Shown here piece after piece: positions 22,146 through 29,917 of a stretch of 64,000 nucleotides of DNA (its first letter is position 1; every line of letters starts with the position of its first letter). Source of the DNA: Paenibacillus swuensis (GTDB taxonomy: Bacteria > Bacillota > Bacilli > Paenibacillales > DY6); the NCBI RefSeq assembly GCF_001644605.1, contig NZ_CP011388.1:1535001-1599000 (forward strand), written 5' to 3'. The translations under genes were made by a program, and so were the position numbers. The notes beneath the pieces were generated by a model. It worked only from the letters and a program-made list of their open reading frames with translations. It was not told the origin of the DNA and did no database searches.

Positions 22146-23009
22146 ATGGTGAACAATGTAGGCAAATGGACGCCCCAGCAATTCTGGACAAGTTTAACCG
22201 ACATCGGCACATGGACTCTGATCGGATGGGTCGCGTTAAAGATTATTCTGATGATCGTGCTGGGACGCATTCTCGTCGGTATCGTCTTTAAAATTCTGGA
22301 TCAAGCCATGAAAGAACGCGATGTAAAGCGAATCAAGATCGACACGAGGCGAACCCAAACCATCGTTAAGTTGGTCAAAAATGTCGTGTCATCCACGGTA
22401 TATTTCATTATTATTCTCATGGTACTAGCGGAGATTGGATTGGACCTGGCTCCATTATTGGCAGGAGCGGGTGTGCTCGGTTTAGCGATCGGATTCGGGG
22501 CGCAGACGTTGGTGAAAGATATTATAACCGGCTTCTTCATTATTTTTGAGGATCAGTTCGCGGTGGGGGACACGATTCAAGCCGGAACTTATAAAGGCAC
22601 GGTAGAGATGATCGGATTACGCACAACGAGATTGAAGAGCTGGACAGGCGAGGTTCATTTTATCCCGAACGGTTCGATTGTGCAGGTTACGAATTATTCT
22701 CTGAACAACTCCATCGCTGTGGTGGACGTGACGGTACCGATCGATCTGGATGTGGATACGTCGATTGAGTCCATAAAGACTACGGTGCAAAGAGAGTTTG
22801 ATAAAAGTGAAGACATGGTGAAACCGCCGGAGGTATTGGGCATTCAATCCGTAGGTACGGCCGATGTGGTCATCCGGGTTACCGCCGAGTGCAAAACAAA
22901 TACGCACCTTGCCGTATCCCGATTGTTAAACGCGGAGATCAAGCGTGCGCTGGATGATGTCAAAGCTAATGCGGCCGCATCCGCAGCAAACAAAGGCGAT
23001 GTGTATTAA
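22146..23009 (+). CDS. mscS: Small-conductance mechanosensitive channel, MscS family
   Basis: A 287-residue membrane protein with two or three N-terminal helices. The pore-lining helix and beta domain carry APLLAGAGVLGLAIGFGAQTL, DIITGFFIIFEDQFAVGD and EVHFIPNGSIVQVTNYS, all typical of MscS. It opens under membrane tension during osmotic downshift and releases solutes. The gene lies in the stretch between spo0J and rpsF, as Bacillus mscS homologues do. DUF951 follows 20 bases downstream. Confidence 0.95.
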   Translation: MVNNVGKWTPQQFWTSLTDIGTWTLIGWVALKIILMIVLGRILVGIVFKILDQAMKERDVKRIKIDTRRTQTIVKLVKNVVSSTVYFIIILMVLAEIGLDLAPLLAGAGVLGLAIGFGAQTLVKDIITGFFIIFEDQFAVGDTIQAGTYKGTVEMIGLRTTRLKSWTGEVHFIPNGSIVQVTNYSLNNSIAVVDVTVPIDLDVDTSIESIKTTVQREFDKSEDMVKPPEVLGIQSVGTADVVIRVTAECKTNTHLAVSRLLNAEIKRALDDVKANAAASAANKGDVY

Positions 23010-23035
23010 AGCTTGAAACCGGGGAGGTCATGGGA

Positions 23036-23242
23036 ATGGAACCGAAGCAATTCCAACTGGGCGATGTAGTGATGATGAAGAAGCCTCATCCTTGCGGCAC
23101 GAACGAAATGGAGATCATCCGCATGGGAATGGATATCCGGGTTAAGTGTGTAGGCTGCAAGCATAGCGTGATGATTCCCAGAGCCCAATTCGAGAAGAAG
23201 ATGAAGAAAGTGCTTCGATCGGCGCCGCCTAAGGAGCAGTAA
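23036..23242 (+). CDS. DUF951 family protein (YyzM-like)
   Basis: A 68-residue basic protein with LGDVVMMKKPHPCGTNEMEI and VKCVGCKHSVMIPR. The conserved KKPHPCG and CxxC cysteines suggest a small metal-binding or nucleic acid-binding protein; function is unknown. I prefer ATG 23036, eight bases after GGGGAGG, to ATG 23030. It ends the mscS unit, 100 bases before the tRNA-Ser gene. In Bacillus the next gene here would be ychF, which is not present in this window. Confidence 0.9.
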   Translation: MEPKQFQLGDVVMMKKPHPCGTNEMEIIRMGMDIRVKCVGCKHSVMIPRAQFEKKMKKVLRSAPPKEQ

Positions 23243-23342
23243 AATCAGCTAGAAAATCCTAATAAAAACAATTGCACACCGAGTCGGCGCTGTGGTACAA
23301 TATCCTTTGTCCACTGTTTAAAGGGACGGGCCGTTTTAACTC

Positions 23343-23430
23343 GGAAAGGTACCCAAGAGGCCCAAGGGGGCTGACTCGAAATCAGCTAGGCGTCGCAAGG
23401 CGTGCGTGGGTTCGAATCCCACTCTTTCCG
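23343..23430 (+). tRNA. tRNA-Ser (CGA)
   Basis: The 88-base sequence folds as a class II tRNA. The acceptor stem pairs GGAAAGG with TCTTTCC, with G73 as discriminator. The anticodon stem GCTGA/TCAGC holds the loop CTCGAAA with anticodon CGA at 23377-23379. A long variable arm (GGCGTCGCAAGGCGT) and the T arm GTGGG-TTCGAAT-CCCAC are present. CCA is not encoded. It reads serine UCG codons. Confidence 0.96.
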
Positions 23431-23802
23431 TAATACATACCTATTAAAGCATCCCTCGGGATGCTTTTGTTGTATAAGGATTGAAGAGTGGGATGAGAGG
23501 TTCGTCGGAGCATCATCATCGGAAGCATAAACTTCGCAGTCTCGCCGTAAGGCGAGTACCCCACCCGACTTTCCGTAATACATACCTATTAAGGCATCCC
23601 TCGGGATGCTTTTGTTGTATAAGGATTGAAGAGTGGGATGAGAGGTTCGTCGGAGCATAAACTTCGGAAGCATAAGCTTCGCAGTCTCGCCGGAGGCGAG
23701 TACCCCACCCGACTTTCCGCCATACATAACGAATCAGAGCATCCTCCGGGATGCTCTTTGTTGTATAAGGATTGAAGAGTGGGATGAGAGGTTCGTCGGA
23801 TC
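23431..23802 (+). repeat. Tandem repeat of about 145 bp starting at the tRNA-Ser 3' end
   Basis: Three units: 23431-23575 (145 bp), 23576-23719 (144 bp) and a truncated unit 23720-23802. Each begins with TAATACATACCTATTA or a variant. Each holds a hairpin GCATCC-CTC-GGGATGC followed by TTTTGTTG, which looks like the tRNA terminator. The two complete units each end in GACTTTCCG, which copies the end of the tRNA acceptor strand. No gene is present; open frames on the reverse strand are products of the repeat. Confidence 0.9.
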
Positions 23803-23988
23803 TTAATGTGTGCCTTTGCGGCGCCACTTGCGGTTATGGTTGGTCAGCTCCGGAAACTTGTCGCCTTTGCTGAGCTCCACTTGCTTGGGGTTGTTAATAT
23901 TCATATGAAAATCGTCTTCACCGACTTCATAGTAAATGCCGTTGTTCGGCGCTTTTTGCCCAGGTTCAAACAGGGATTGTTCACCCAT
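23803..23988 (-). CDS. yjzC: YjzC-like small protein
   Basis: A 61-residue protein starting MGEQSLFEPGQKAPNNGIYY, with KGDKFPELTNHNRKWRRKGTH at the end. This matches the YjzC family of small Bacillus proteins (APNNG and GDKFP...NHNR pattern). The function is unknown. A GAGGTGAAG site precedes the ATG at 23988. Its 3' end abuts the last, truncated repeat unit after the tRNA. Confidence 0.85.
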   Translation of the reverse strand: MGEQSLFEPGQKAPNNGIYYEVGEDDFHMNINNPKQVELSKGDKFPELTNHNRKWRRKGTH

Positions 23989-24089
23989 CGGTACTTCACC
24001 TCAACTATATAAAGTTATGTTGCACGCTATAGTATGTCCGTTAATGAACATTCCTTATGTACGGTCAAAAGTAAAATGTTGGATTCCCC

Positions 24090-24118
24090 TTGTGTCGGGT
24101 GGGCGGATTTGATATAAT
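24090..24118 (+). promoter_or_regulatory. Probable sigma-A promoter of rpsF-ssb-rpsR
   Basis: TTGTGT (24090-24095) and a perfect TATAAT (24113-24118) are spaced by 17 bases, about 78 bases before rpsF. Confidence 0.75.
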
Positions 24119-24182
24119 ACTCGGGTATGCGAGTTAACACTCGCTCCTTGCTCCCTTGAGTGGGGGCCGTTTAGTCCAAGAG
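24119..24182 (+). ncRNA. Structured 5' leader of rpsF, candidate S6:S18 autoregulatory motif
   Basis: Between the promoter and the ribosome site is a short hairpin CGAGT-TAAC-ACTCG, then GCTCCC-TTGAGT-GGGGGC followed by CCGTTTAG. Bacterial rpsF leaders are known to bind the S6:S18 complex through a stem with a conserved CCG element. Position and the CCG fit, but I cannot test the covariance model. Confidence 0.45.
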
Positions 24183-24195
24183 GAGGTGAAAATCA

Positions 24196-24486
24196 ATGCG
24201 CAAATATGAAGTCATGTACATTATCCGTACGGATATTGAACAGGAAGCTATTCAATCCACAGTTGAAAAATTCCAAGGCATCATCACCAACAACGGTGGC
24301 GAAATTACCAAGCACGATGTAATGGGTAAGCGCCGTCTTGCGTATGAGATCGAGAAGTTCCGTGACGGAGTTTATGTTCTGGTTAATTTTACAGCAGAAC
24401 CATCCGTTGTCGCTGAACTTGAGCGTGTAATGAAGATTTCCGACGAAATCATTCGTTACCTGATCACTCAAGACGTTACTGCTTAA
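24196..24486 (+). CDS. rpsF: 30S ribosomal protein S6
   Basis: A 96-residue protein starting MRKYEVMYIIRTDIEQEA, with GKRRLAYEIEKFRDGVYVLVNF, typical of S6. It binds 16S rRNA with S18 on the platform of the small subunit. An AGGAGGTG site precedes it. It begins the conserved rpsF-ssb-rpsR operon, and the leader may allow feedback by S6:S18. Confidence 0.98.
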   Translation: MRKYEVMYIIRTDIEQEAIQSTVEKFQGIITNNGGEITKHDVMGKRRLAYEIEKFRDGVYVLVNFTAEPSVVAELERVMKISDEIIRYLITQDVTA

Positions 24487-24527
24487 TAGCCTATGTGCTG
24501 TAATTCCATGCTGAGGAGGGGAATCAC

Positions 24528-25001
24528 TTGTTGAATCGTGTTATTCTAATCGGTAGATTAACGAAAGATCCGGAACTGCGTTACACGCCGGCTGGCGTTG
24601 CCGTAACCCAGTTTTCGCTTGCGGTTGACCGTAACTTTAAAGATCAGAACGGTGAAAGAGAAGCCGATTTTATTAATATTGTTACTTGGAGACAACTTGC
24701 GGAGACTTGCGCGAACTATCTGCGTAAAGGCCGTTTAACCGCGGTTGAAGGCAGAATTCAGACGCGCAACTACGACAACAACGAAGGTAAACGCGTTTAC
24801 GTAACTGAAGTCGTAGCTGATAATGTTCGCTTCCTGGAATCGAATAAGTCAGAAGGCGGCAACAGTAACAGTGGCGGATTTAATCGCGAAGAAGGATCAG
24901 GCGGAAGCTACGGAAAAGGAAACAATTCGCGAGGCAATCAGGATCCGTTCTCCGACGATGGCAAACCGATTGATATATCGGATGATGATCTGCCATTCTA
25001 G
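24528..25001 (+). CDS. ssb: Single-stranded DNA-binding protein SSB
   Basis: A 157-residue OB-fold protein: [21 protein letters not shown] at the N-terminus, a glycine/asparagine-rich linker (about 108-145), and the acidic tip DISDDDLPF that recruits partner proteins. It coats single-stranded DNA in replication and repair. The TTG start follows GAGGAGGGG, and a second TTG follows at once as Leu2. It is flanked by rpsF and rpsR. Confidence 0.97.
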   Translation: MLNRVILIGRLTKDPELRYTPAGVAVTQFSLAVDRNFKDQNGEREADFINIVTWRQLAETCANYLRKGRLTAVEGRIQTRNYDNNEGKRVYVTEVVADNVRFLESNKSEGGNSNSGGFNREEGSGGSYGKGNNSRGNQDPFSDDGKPIDISDDDLPF

Positions 25002-25054
25002 CACCGCTGGAATGCAGAACTTGAAATTTATAAACAGAAAGGACTGAATAAACG

Positions 25055-25339
25055 ATGGCTTTCCAAAAAAGAGAAAACAACAATGAAGAGCGCGGCGAGC
25101 GTAAGTTCGGCGGTCGTAAAGGCGGACGTAACAAGCGTCGCAAAGTTTGCTTCTTCACTGTAAACAAAATCAAGCACATTGACTATAAAGATACAGACTT
25201 GCTCAAGAAGTTTATCAGCGAACGCGGAAAAATTCTTCCTCGCCGTGTAACCGGAACAAGTGCTAAATATCAACGTGCGTTGACGATCGCGATTAAGCGC
25301 TCCCGTCAAATCGCTTTGCTGCCTTACACAACTGAGTAA
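25055..25339 (+). CDS. rpsR: 30S ribosomal protein S18
   Basis: A 94-residue protein: a basic N-terminal tail with [15 protein letters not shown], then the S18 core [33 protein letters not shown]. It pairs with S6 on the small subunit. The N-terminus is somewhat longer than in E. coli, as is common in Paenibacillaceae. A strong terminator follows, ending the operon. Confidence 0.98.
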   Translation: MAFQKRENNNEERGERKFGGRKGGRNKRRKVCFFTVNKIKHIDYKDTDLLKKFISERGKILPRRVTGTSAKYQRALTIAIKRSRQIALLPYTTE

Positions 25340-25353
25340 TCAGTTCTATAGAA

Positions 25354-25384
25354 ACAGTCGGATGCTATCCGGCTGTTTTTTTAT
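25354..25384 (+). terminator. Terminator after rpsR
   Basis: CAGTCGGAT and ATCCGGCTG pair around GCT (one G-U), followed by seven T residues. Confidence 0.92.
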
Positions 25385-25543
25385 ACCCACCATTCTTATA
25401 TCTGGAATAATTTTTCATTTTTACCCTCCAAAATGGGGATTGCTCACGAATGTATAGATATAGATATGTTATAATTAAGGAATAGAGAATATAAAGAATG
25501 ATCGCACGCGAGAACCTATAAAGCGATAAACGGAGGACACCTT

Positions 25544-28288
25544 TTGAAAAACTTAAGAATGAGCCTGCGTGCCAAAATTATAACGAGTTATTTATTACTC
25601 ATTGTCTGTCTATCGGGGTCTGTCATTTATATTGGGTCCCAAATGCAACATTTAAGCAAACAAGCAGAATCGTTAGAGAATCATTTGAAATATACAACCC
25701 AGCTTACCTACAACTTGGAGAAACACTTGCTAGAAATTGAAACGGGCATGAGAGGTTACTTGCTTTCAGGGGATATGGCTTATCTGGAGCCTTATAACGA
25801 CGGAAAATCCCTATGGAGCGGCGATTATAATGCTTTGGTCAGCGAACTATCCGAAAACCCGGAACAACAGCGAAATTTGGAAGAATTGAAGAAGGACGCC
25901 GATGCATGGATCAACGACGTTGTGGATCCTCTGATTTTGCTTAGACAAGAGGGCAACTCAACAGAAACATTGAAAAAATTCAGAACAAATAGCGGACTCC
26001 AAGAATTCGAGCAATTACGGATCCAACTTCAATCTTTTAAAGAAAACGAAGAGGCAATAACAGGTCAACAGGTAGATGACTTAAACAAGGCAAACCAAGC
26101 GATGGTTCTCGCTTTTTATGCCAGCTGGTTCGGTATCATTATCTTAGTACTGATTGTTGCTTATATCACATCCAGAACGGTGGTAGGAACGATTGGTCAA
26201 GTAACCCAGTTAATTAACGACATGACAACCTCAGACGGTGGAAGACGAGCAAGGTTAACTTTGAAAACCAACGACGAGATCGGTGATTTGGTTCAAGCGA
26301 CCAACCGGCTATTCGATAAATATGAACAAGAGAATTGGGTAGAGAAGAAGAGCAATGAGTTCGCCATGATGTATTTTGAAATGAAAGACACCACAGAACT
26401 AACAGACGCCTTTATCCGCACGCTATCGGCTGAACTCAAGCTGCCTTATGGGGCGGTCTATCTCTCCACTGTCACAGACGGACATGAATATGTAAGGACT
26501 GCAACTTATGCGGGTATCCAGCCGTTGATCGATAAAGATACCGTTGCGTTCACACTTGGTGAAGGGCTTGTAGGACAGTGTGCGCGAAACCGACAGGTAA
26601 TCAAGGTAGAGGGTAATCTTACAGACACGAAAATCGTCTCCGGACTAGGACATACTACGCCCAGAAGTTTGTTATTATCTCCGATCGAATTCGATGGAAG
26701 TATTCTGGGCGTGGTAGAGCTCGCCAGTTTACAAGAGTTCACTGAGATGGAGCAGGAAATGGTTCAGCGTGTGGTAACGGCTCTGGGAATTACACTGCAT
26801 AACGTACAAAGAGGCATGGAATTAACTTCACTCTATAGTGAGTCACAGACGATGAATGAAGAGCTCATGACCCATACAGAGGAGCTTCAAGCGCAATCGG
26901 AGGAGCTTCAGGTGCAAGCGGACCAATTGCAGACGATGGTGAATCAGCTGGAAAACCAAAAGCAGCTGCTGGAAACGCAATCCGCGGAAGTCGAAGAATC
27001 AAAAATGGAAATCGAGAAATACGCAGAGCAGCTAGAGGAAAGTTCCCGATATAAATCGGAATTTCTGGCGAACATGTCACATGAGCTGCGCACTCCGTTG
27101 AATTCCATGCTGATTCTGGCGCAATTTCTATCGGATAATTCAAACGGCACGCTCACTGAAGATGAGCTTGATTACGCCAAGCATATTCATTCGTCGGGAA
27201 CGGATTTAATGATTCTAATCAGCGATATACTGGATATATCCAAAGTAGAGGCGGGGAAGCTGTCTATGCAGATTGCTCCAGCCCTGCTGGTTGAAACGAT
27301 GGAAAGCTTGGAGCGTGACTTCAGACCGGTTGCTGATAAGAAGAAACTGCAATTTCATGTTCAAACGCAAGCCGATTTGCCGGAGACGATTCAGACCGAT
27401 CCGATGCGATTGCAACAAATCTTGAAAAACTTCCTCTCCAACGCTATGAAGTTTACTGAACAAGGGAGCGTTACCCTGAACCTTCGTGAAGCTCACTCAC
27501 ATGAGCTGGAGATATATGCCTTGTCAGCCGAAACACAACCTTACCTGGCCTTCGATGTCATTGATACCGGTATCGGTATCAAGGCAAGTGAGCAAGGTGC
27601 GGTATTCAATGCTTTTGAACAAGCGGATTCGGGAATTGAACGGAAGTACGGGGGAACCGGATTAGGGTTGTCGATTTCCAAGGAATTGGCAAGATTGCTG
27701 GGCGGCATGATTTATCTGGTTAGCAAGGAGGGGGAGGGCAGCACATTTACGTTGTTGCTCCCTGTGGATTCTAATGTTGCGATTGCCCGCCAAGAGGATG
27801 CTGAGGCGCGGAACTTGCAATCTAAAGCACCTTCTGAACCGATATATGAACAGAGTGCGGCGGCATTAGAGGTCGTGGAAGAAGCACCGGCGGAGCGGCT
27901 TGTTCATGCTAAAGGCAACCATGTGTTGTTGGTGGACGATGATCCTAGGAATATCTACGCCTTAACGCAACCACTGCTGGCTAGGGGCTTGCGAGTAGGC
28001 ACAGCGGGGACTGGTAAGGAAAGCATAGAGTATCTTAAAGAACACCCTGACGTATGTTTGGTTCTTATGGATATGATGATGCCCGAAATGAACGGTTATG
28101 AGGCTACACGTGTTATCCGCACTGAATTGGGGCTGGATTTGCCGATTATCGCGCTTACAGCGAAAGCGATGAAACAGGATCGGGAGAAGTGTCTGGAAGC
28201 GGGAGCGTCGGACTATATCAGCAAGCCCATTGATACGGCGCAATTATTTTCACTCATGGCAGTATGGATATCGGGGTCATCGAATTAA
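25544..28288 (+). CDS. Hybrid sensor histidine kinase with CHASE3-like, HAMP, GAF and receiver domains
   Basis: A 914-residue membrane kinase. A first helix (about 12-32) and a second (about 190-210) bracket an extracytoplasmic CHASE3-like helical region. They are followed by HAMP (about 211-265), GAF (about 285-425) and a long Glu/Gln-rich coiled coil. HisKA has the phospho-acceptor in FLANMSHELRTPLN, the ATPase domain shows GGTGLGLSISKELARLLGG, and a C-terminal receiver has LVLMDMMMPEMNG. The receiver suggests an internal phosphorelay and a separate phosphotransfer partner not seen nearby. The TTG at 25544 follows GGAGG. The ligand is unknown. Confidence 0.9.
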   Translation: MKNLRMSLRAKIITSYLLLIVCLSGSVIYIGSQMQHLSKQAESLENHLKYTTQLTYNLEKHLLEIETGMRGYLLSGDMAYLEPYNDGKSLWSGDYNALVSELSENPEQQRNLEELKKDADAWINDVVDPLILLRQEGNSTETLKKFRTNSGLQEFEQLRIQLQSFKENEEAITGQQVDDLNKANQAMVLAFYASWFGIIILVLIVAYITSRTVVGTIGQVTQLINDMTTSDGGRRARLTLKTNDEIGDLVQATNRLFDKYEQENWVEKKSNEFAMMYFEMKDTTELTDAFIRTLSAELKLPYGAVYLSTVTDGHEYVRTATYAGIQPLIDKDTVAFTLGEGLVGQCARNRQVIKVEGNLTDTKIVSGLGHTTPRSLLLSPIEFDGSILGVVELASLQEFTEMEQEMVQRVVTALGITLHNVQRGMELTSLYSESQTMNEELMTHTEELQAQSEELQVQADQLQTMVNQLENQKQLLETQSAEVEESKMEIEKYAEQLEESSRYKSEFLANMSHELRTPLNSMLILAQFLSDNSNGTLTEDELDYAKHIHSSGTDLMILISDILDISKVEAGKLSMQIAPALLVETMESLERDFRPVADKKKLQFHVQTQADLPETIQTDPMRLQQILKNFLSNAMKFTEQGSVTLNLREAHSHELEIYALSAETQPYLAFDVIDTGIGIKASEQGAVFNAFEQADSGIERKYGGTGLGLSISKELARLLGGMIYLVSKEGEGSTFTLLLPVDSNVAIARQEDAEARNLQSKAPSEPIYEQSAAALEVVEEAPAERLVHAKGNHVLLVDDDPRNIYALTQPLLARGLRVGTAGTGKESIEYLKEHPDVCLVLMDMMMPEMNGYEATRVIRTELGLDLPIIALTAKAMKQDREKCLEAGASDYISKPIDTAQLFSLMAVWISGSSN

Positions 28289-28403
28289 GGTTGGTTTAAG
28301 GTATGGACGTCGGAACTATGCTAAAATGGGCTTGGGATCGGATAAGTTAAAGTTAAATTTAGCTTGTGGCGGTTACCAGTTTGAGTACTTTAGGAGATTG
28401 AAC

Positions 28404-28829
28404 ATGATGAATATTGCTTTTTTTCTGTTACCTAAGAAAGAAGTAGCCTGTATGTCCATGGAATCGACACTACGTCAGACGCTGGAACGCATGGAATACC
28501 ACAGATACACGGCCGTACCGATTCTGAATGAGAACGGGGAATACGTGGGCACTGTAACGGAGGGCGACTTGCTATGGTTTATTAAAAATACAGCCGAGCT
28601 CTCATTCCATGAAGCTTCACGCTATCATTTGTCAGATGTCCCTTTACGTCTGCAGAACAAAAGTGTTCGCATTGATGCCAATATGGTCGACTTAATCAAT
28701 TTGGTTAAATTACAGAATTTCGTACCCGTTGTAGATGACACTAATAAATTTATAGGTATCGTTCGGAGAAGTGACGTTATTGATTATTGTGCCAAATTCG
28801 CATTGAAAGAACTTTCCGCGAAGGCTTAA
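28404..28829 (+). CDS. CBS-domain pair protein
   Basis: A 141-residue protein made almost entirely of two CBS motifs: HRYTAVPILNENGEYVGTV..GDLL and FVPVVDDTNKFIGIVRRSDVI. CBS pairs bind adenine nucleotides or related ligands and act as energy or second-messenger sensors. ATG 28404 follows AGGAG at seven bases. The open frame continues upstream into the kinase end but lacks a ribosome site there. It lies just before the DUF2232-gdpP operon, so a link to c-di-AMP is possible but not shown. Confidence 0.88.
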   Translation: MMNIAFFLLPKKEVACMSMESTLRQTLERMEYHRYTAVPILNENGEYVGTVTEGDLLWFIKNTAELSFHEASRYHLSDVPLRLQNKSVRIDANMVDLINLVKLQNFVPVVDDTNKFIGIVRRSDVIDYCAKFALKELSAKA

Positions 28830-28998
28830 TCAAGAGCGCATAAAGAAAATCAACAGTGAGGAGCAGCACGTCTGCCCTTGCTGTTTTTAATGTGAAGGTC
28901 AAGAGCTCCCGGCTTTCGGCAATGGATAGAGTTTTGTGATATAATCTACAATAACGCTTAAGTTTCATGTAGCAGTATTCACATACGAGGTGAACCCG

Positions 28999-29895
28999 TT
29001 GAATAATCGTTGGAAGCCCTATCTATGGGCATTTATTTATGTAGCCTTACTATTGCTGATGCTGACGCCGTTTAATTTCGTCGCGATGAGCTTGCTTCTG
29101 GTACCTTTACTGAGCTTGTTCGTTCTGTTGGATGTGAAGCGGTTCGCGGTCGTTCTGATCGCACTGTGCGGCATTCCGTTCTTATTGCTGCAATCGGTGG
29201 GTTTATTTACGTTAATCCTCACCCTGTTCTTTGCTATTCCCGCTGTGGTCATGGGCACGCTCTATAAGAAGGAAAAGAGCGCGATGATGGTATTAACTTC
29301 GGGTATTATCACGGTATTGGGTGTTATGGTGGCAGGCTTCGCCATAAGCGGGTTGCTGGGCTTTAATATCGGTCAATCTGTTTCCGGTCTGGTGGAAGAA
29401 ACGATGAAGGCATTGCCTTCCGTGTACGACACGGTTATGCCGGAGGGTTACGCGCAGGACTTGGCTGGATTTATCATTCAATTGATCCCGTTGTATATGA
29501 TTCTGGGATCGTTCTATTTTGTCAGCATTGGTCATACGGTTACTCGACGTCTGTTGCTCAGACAGGGCATTGTTCTGCCGAAGTTGCCTCCGTTCCGGAA
29601 TTGGATGCTGCCGAAGGCGCTGGTATTCTATTATTTAATTGCTATGGTTCTTAATATTTTCATTTCACCCGACGATGAATCGACGCTTTCCGTCGTTCTG
29701 GTTAACATGATTCCGCTGCTGAATATTGCTTTCTCTATTCAGGCCTTTAGTTTTCTGTGTTTCGTGGCTGACTTAAAAAAATGGAACAAGTTCTGGTTGG
29801 TGCTTGGTTTGGCCGCTGTTCTCTTCTTCCCTCCGCTGAGCTTGCTCGGTGTATTCGATACGGCGTTCCCGATCCGGCAGAGGTTGAAAAATTAA
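28999..29895 (+). CDS. yybS: DUF2232 membrane protein (YybS family)
   Basis: About 298 residues, with around eight hydrophobic helices distributed over the whole length, and charged only in short loops. This matches YybS/DUF2232, always found upstream of gdpP in Bacillota. I choose TTG 28999 (MNNRWKPYLWAF) because GAGGTGA precedes it; the GTG at 28990 is part of that ribosome site. Function is unknown; membrane partnership with GdpP is inferred from gene order. Confidence 0.9.
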   Translation: MNNRWKPYLWAFIYVALLLLMLTPFNFVAMSLLLVPLLSLFVLLDVKRFAVVLIALCGIPFLLLQSVGLFTLILTLFFAIPAVVMGTLYKKEKSAMMVLTSGIITVLGVMVAGFAISGLLGFNIGQSVSGLVEETMKALPSVYDTVMPEGYAQDLAGFIIQLIPLYMILGSFYFVSIGHTVTRRLLLRQGIVLPKLPPFRNWMLPKALVFYYLIAMVLNIFISPDDESTLSVVLVNMIPLLNIAFSIQAFSFLCFVADLKKWNKFWLVLGLAAVLFFPPLSLLGVFDTAFPIRQRLKN

Positions 29896-29917
29896 TGGGA
29901 AGCAGAGGCGATTTGTA

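Noticed and set aside
23382-23827. Overlapping reverse-strand frames across the tRNA-Ser and its repeats
   Set aside because: They translate the antisense of the tRNA and of the repeat units; peptides such as GIRTHAR are known artefacts of tRNA antisense reading, and no ribosome site is present.
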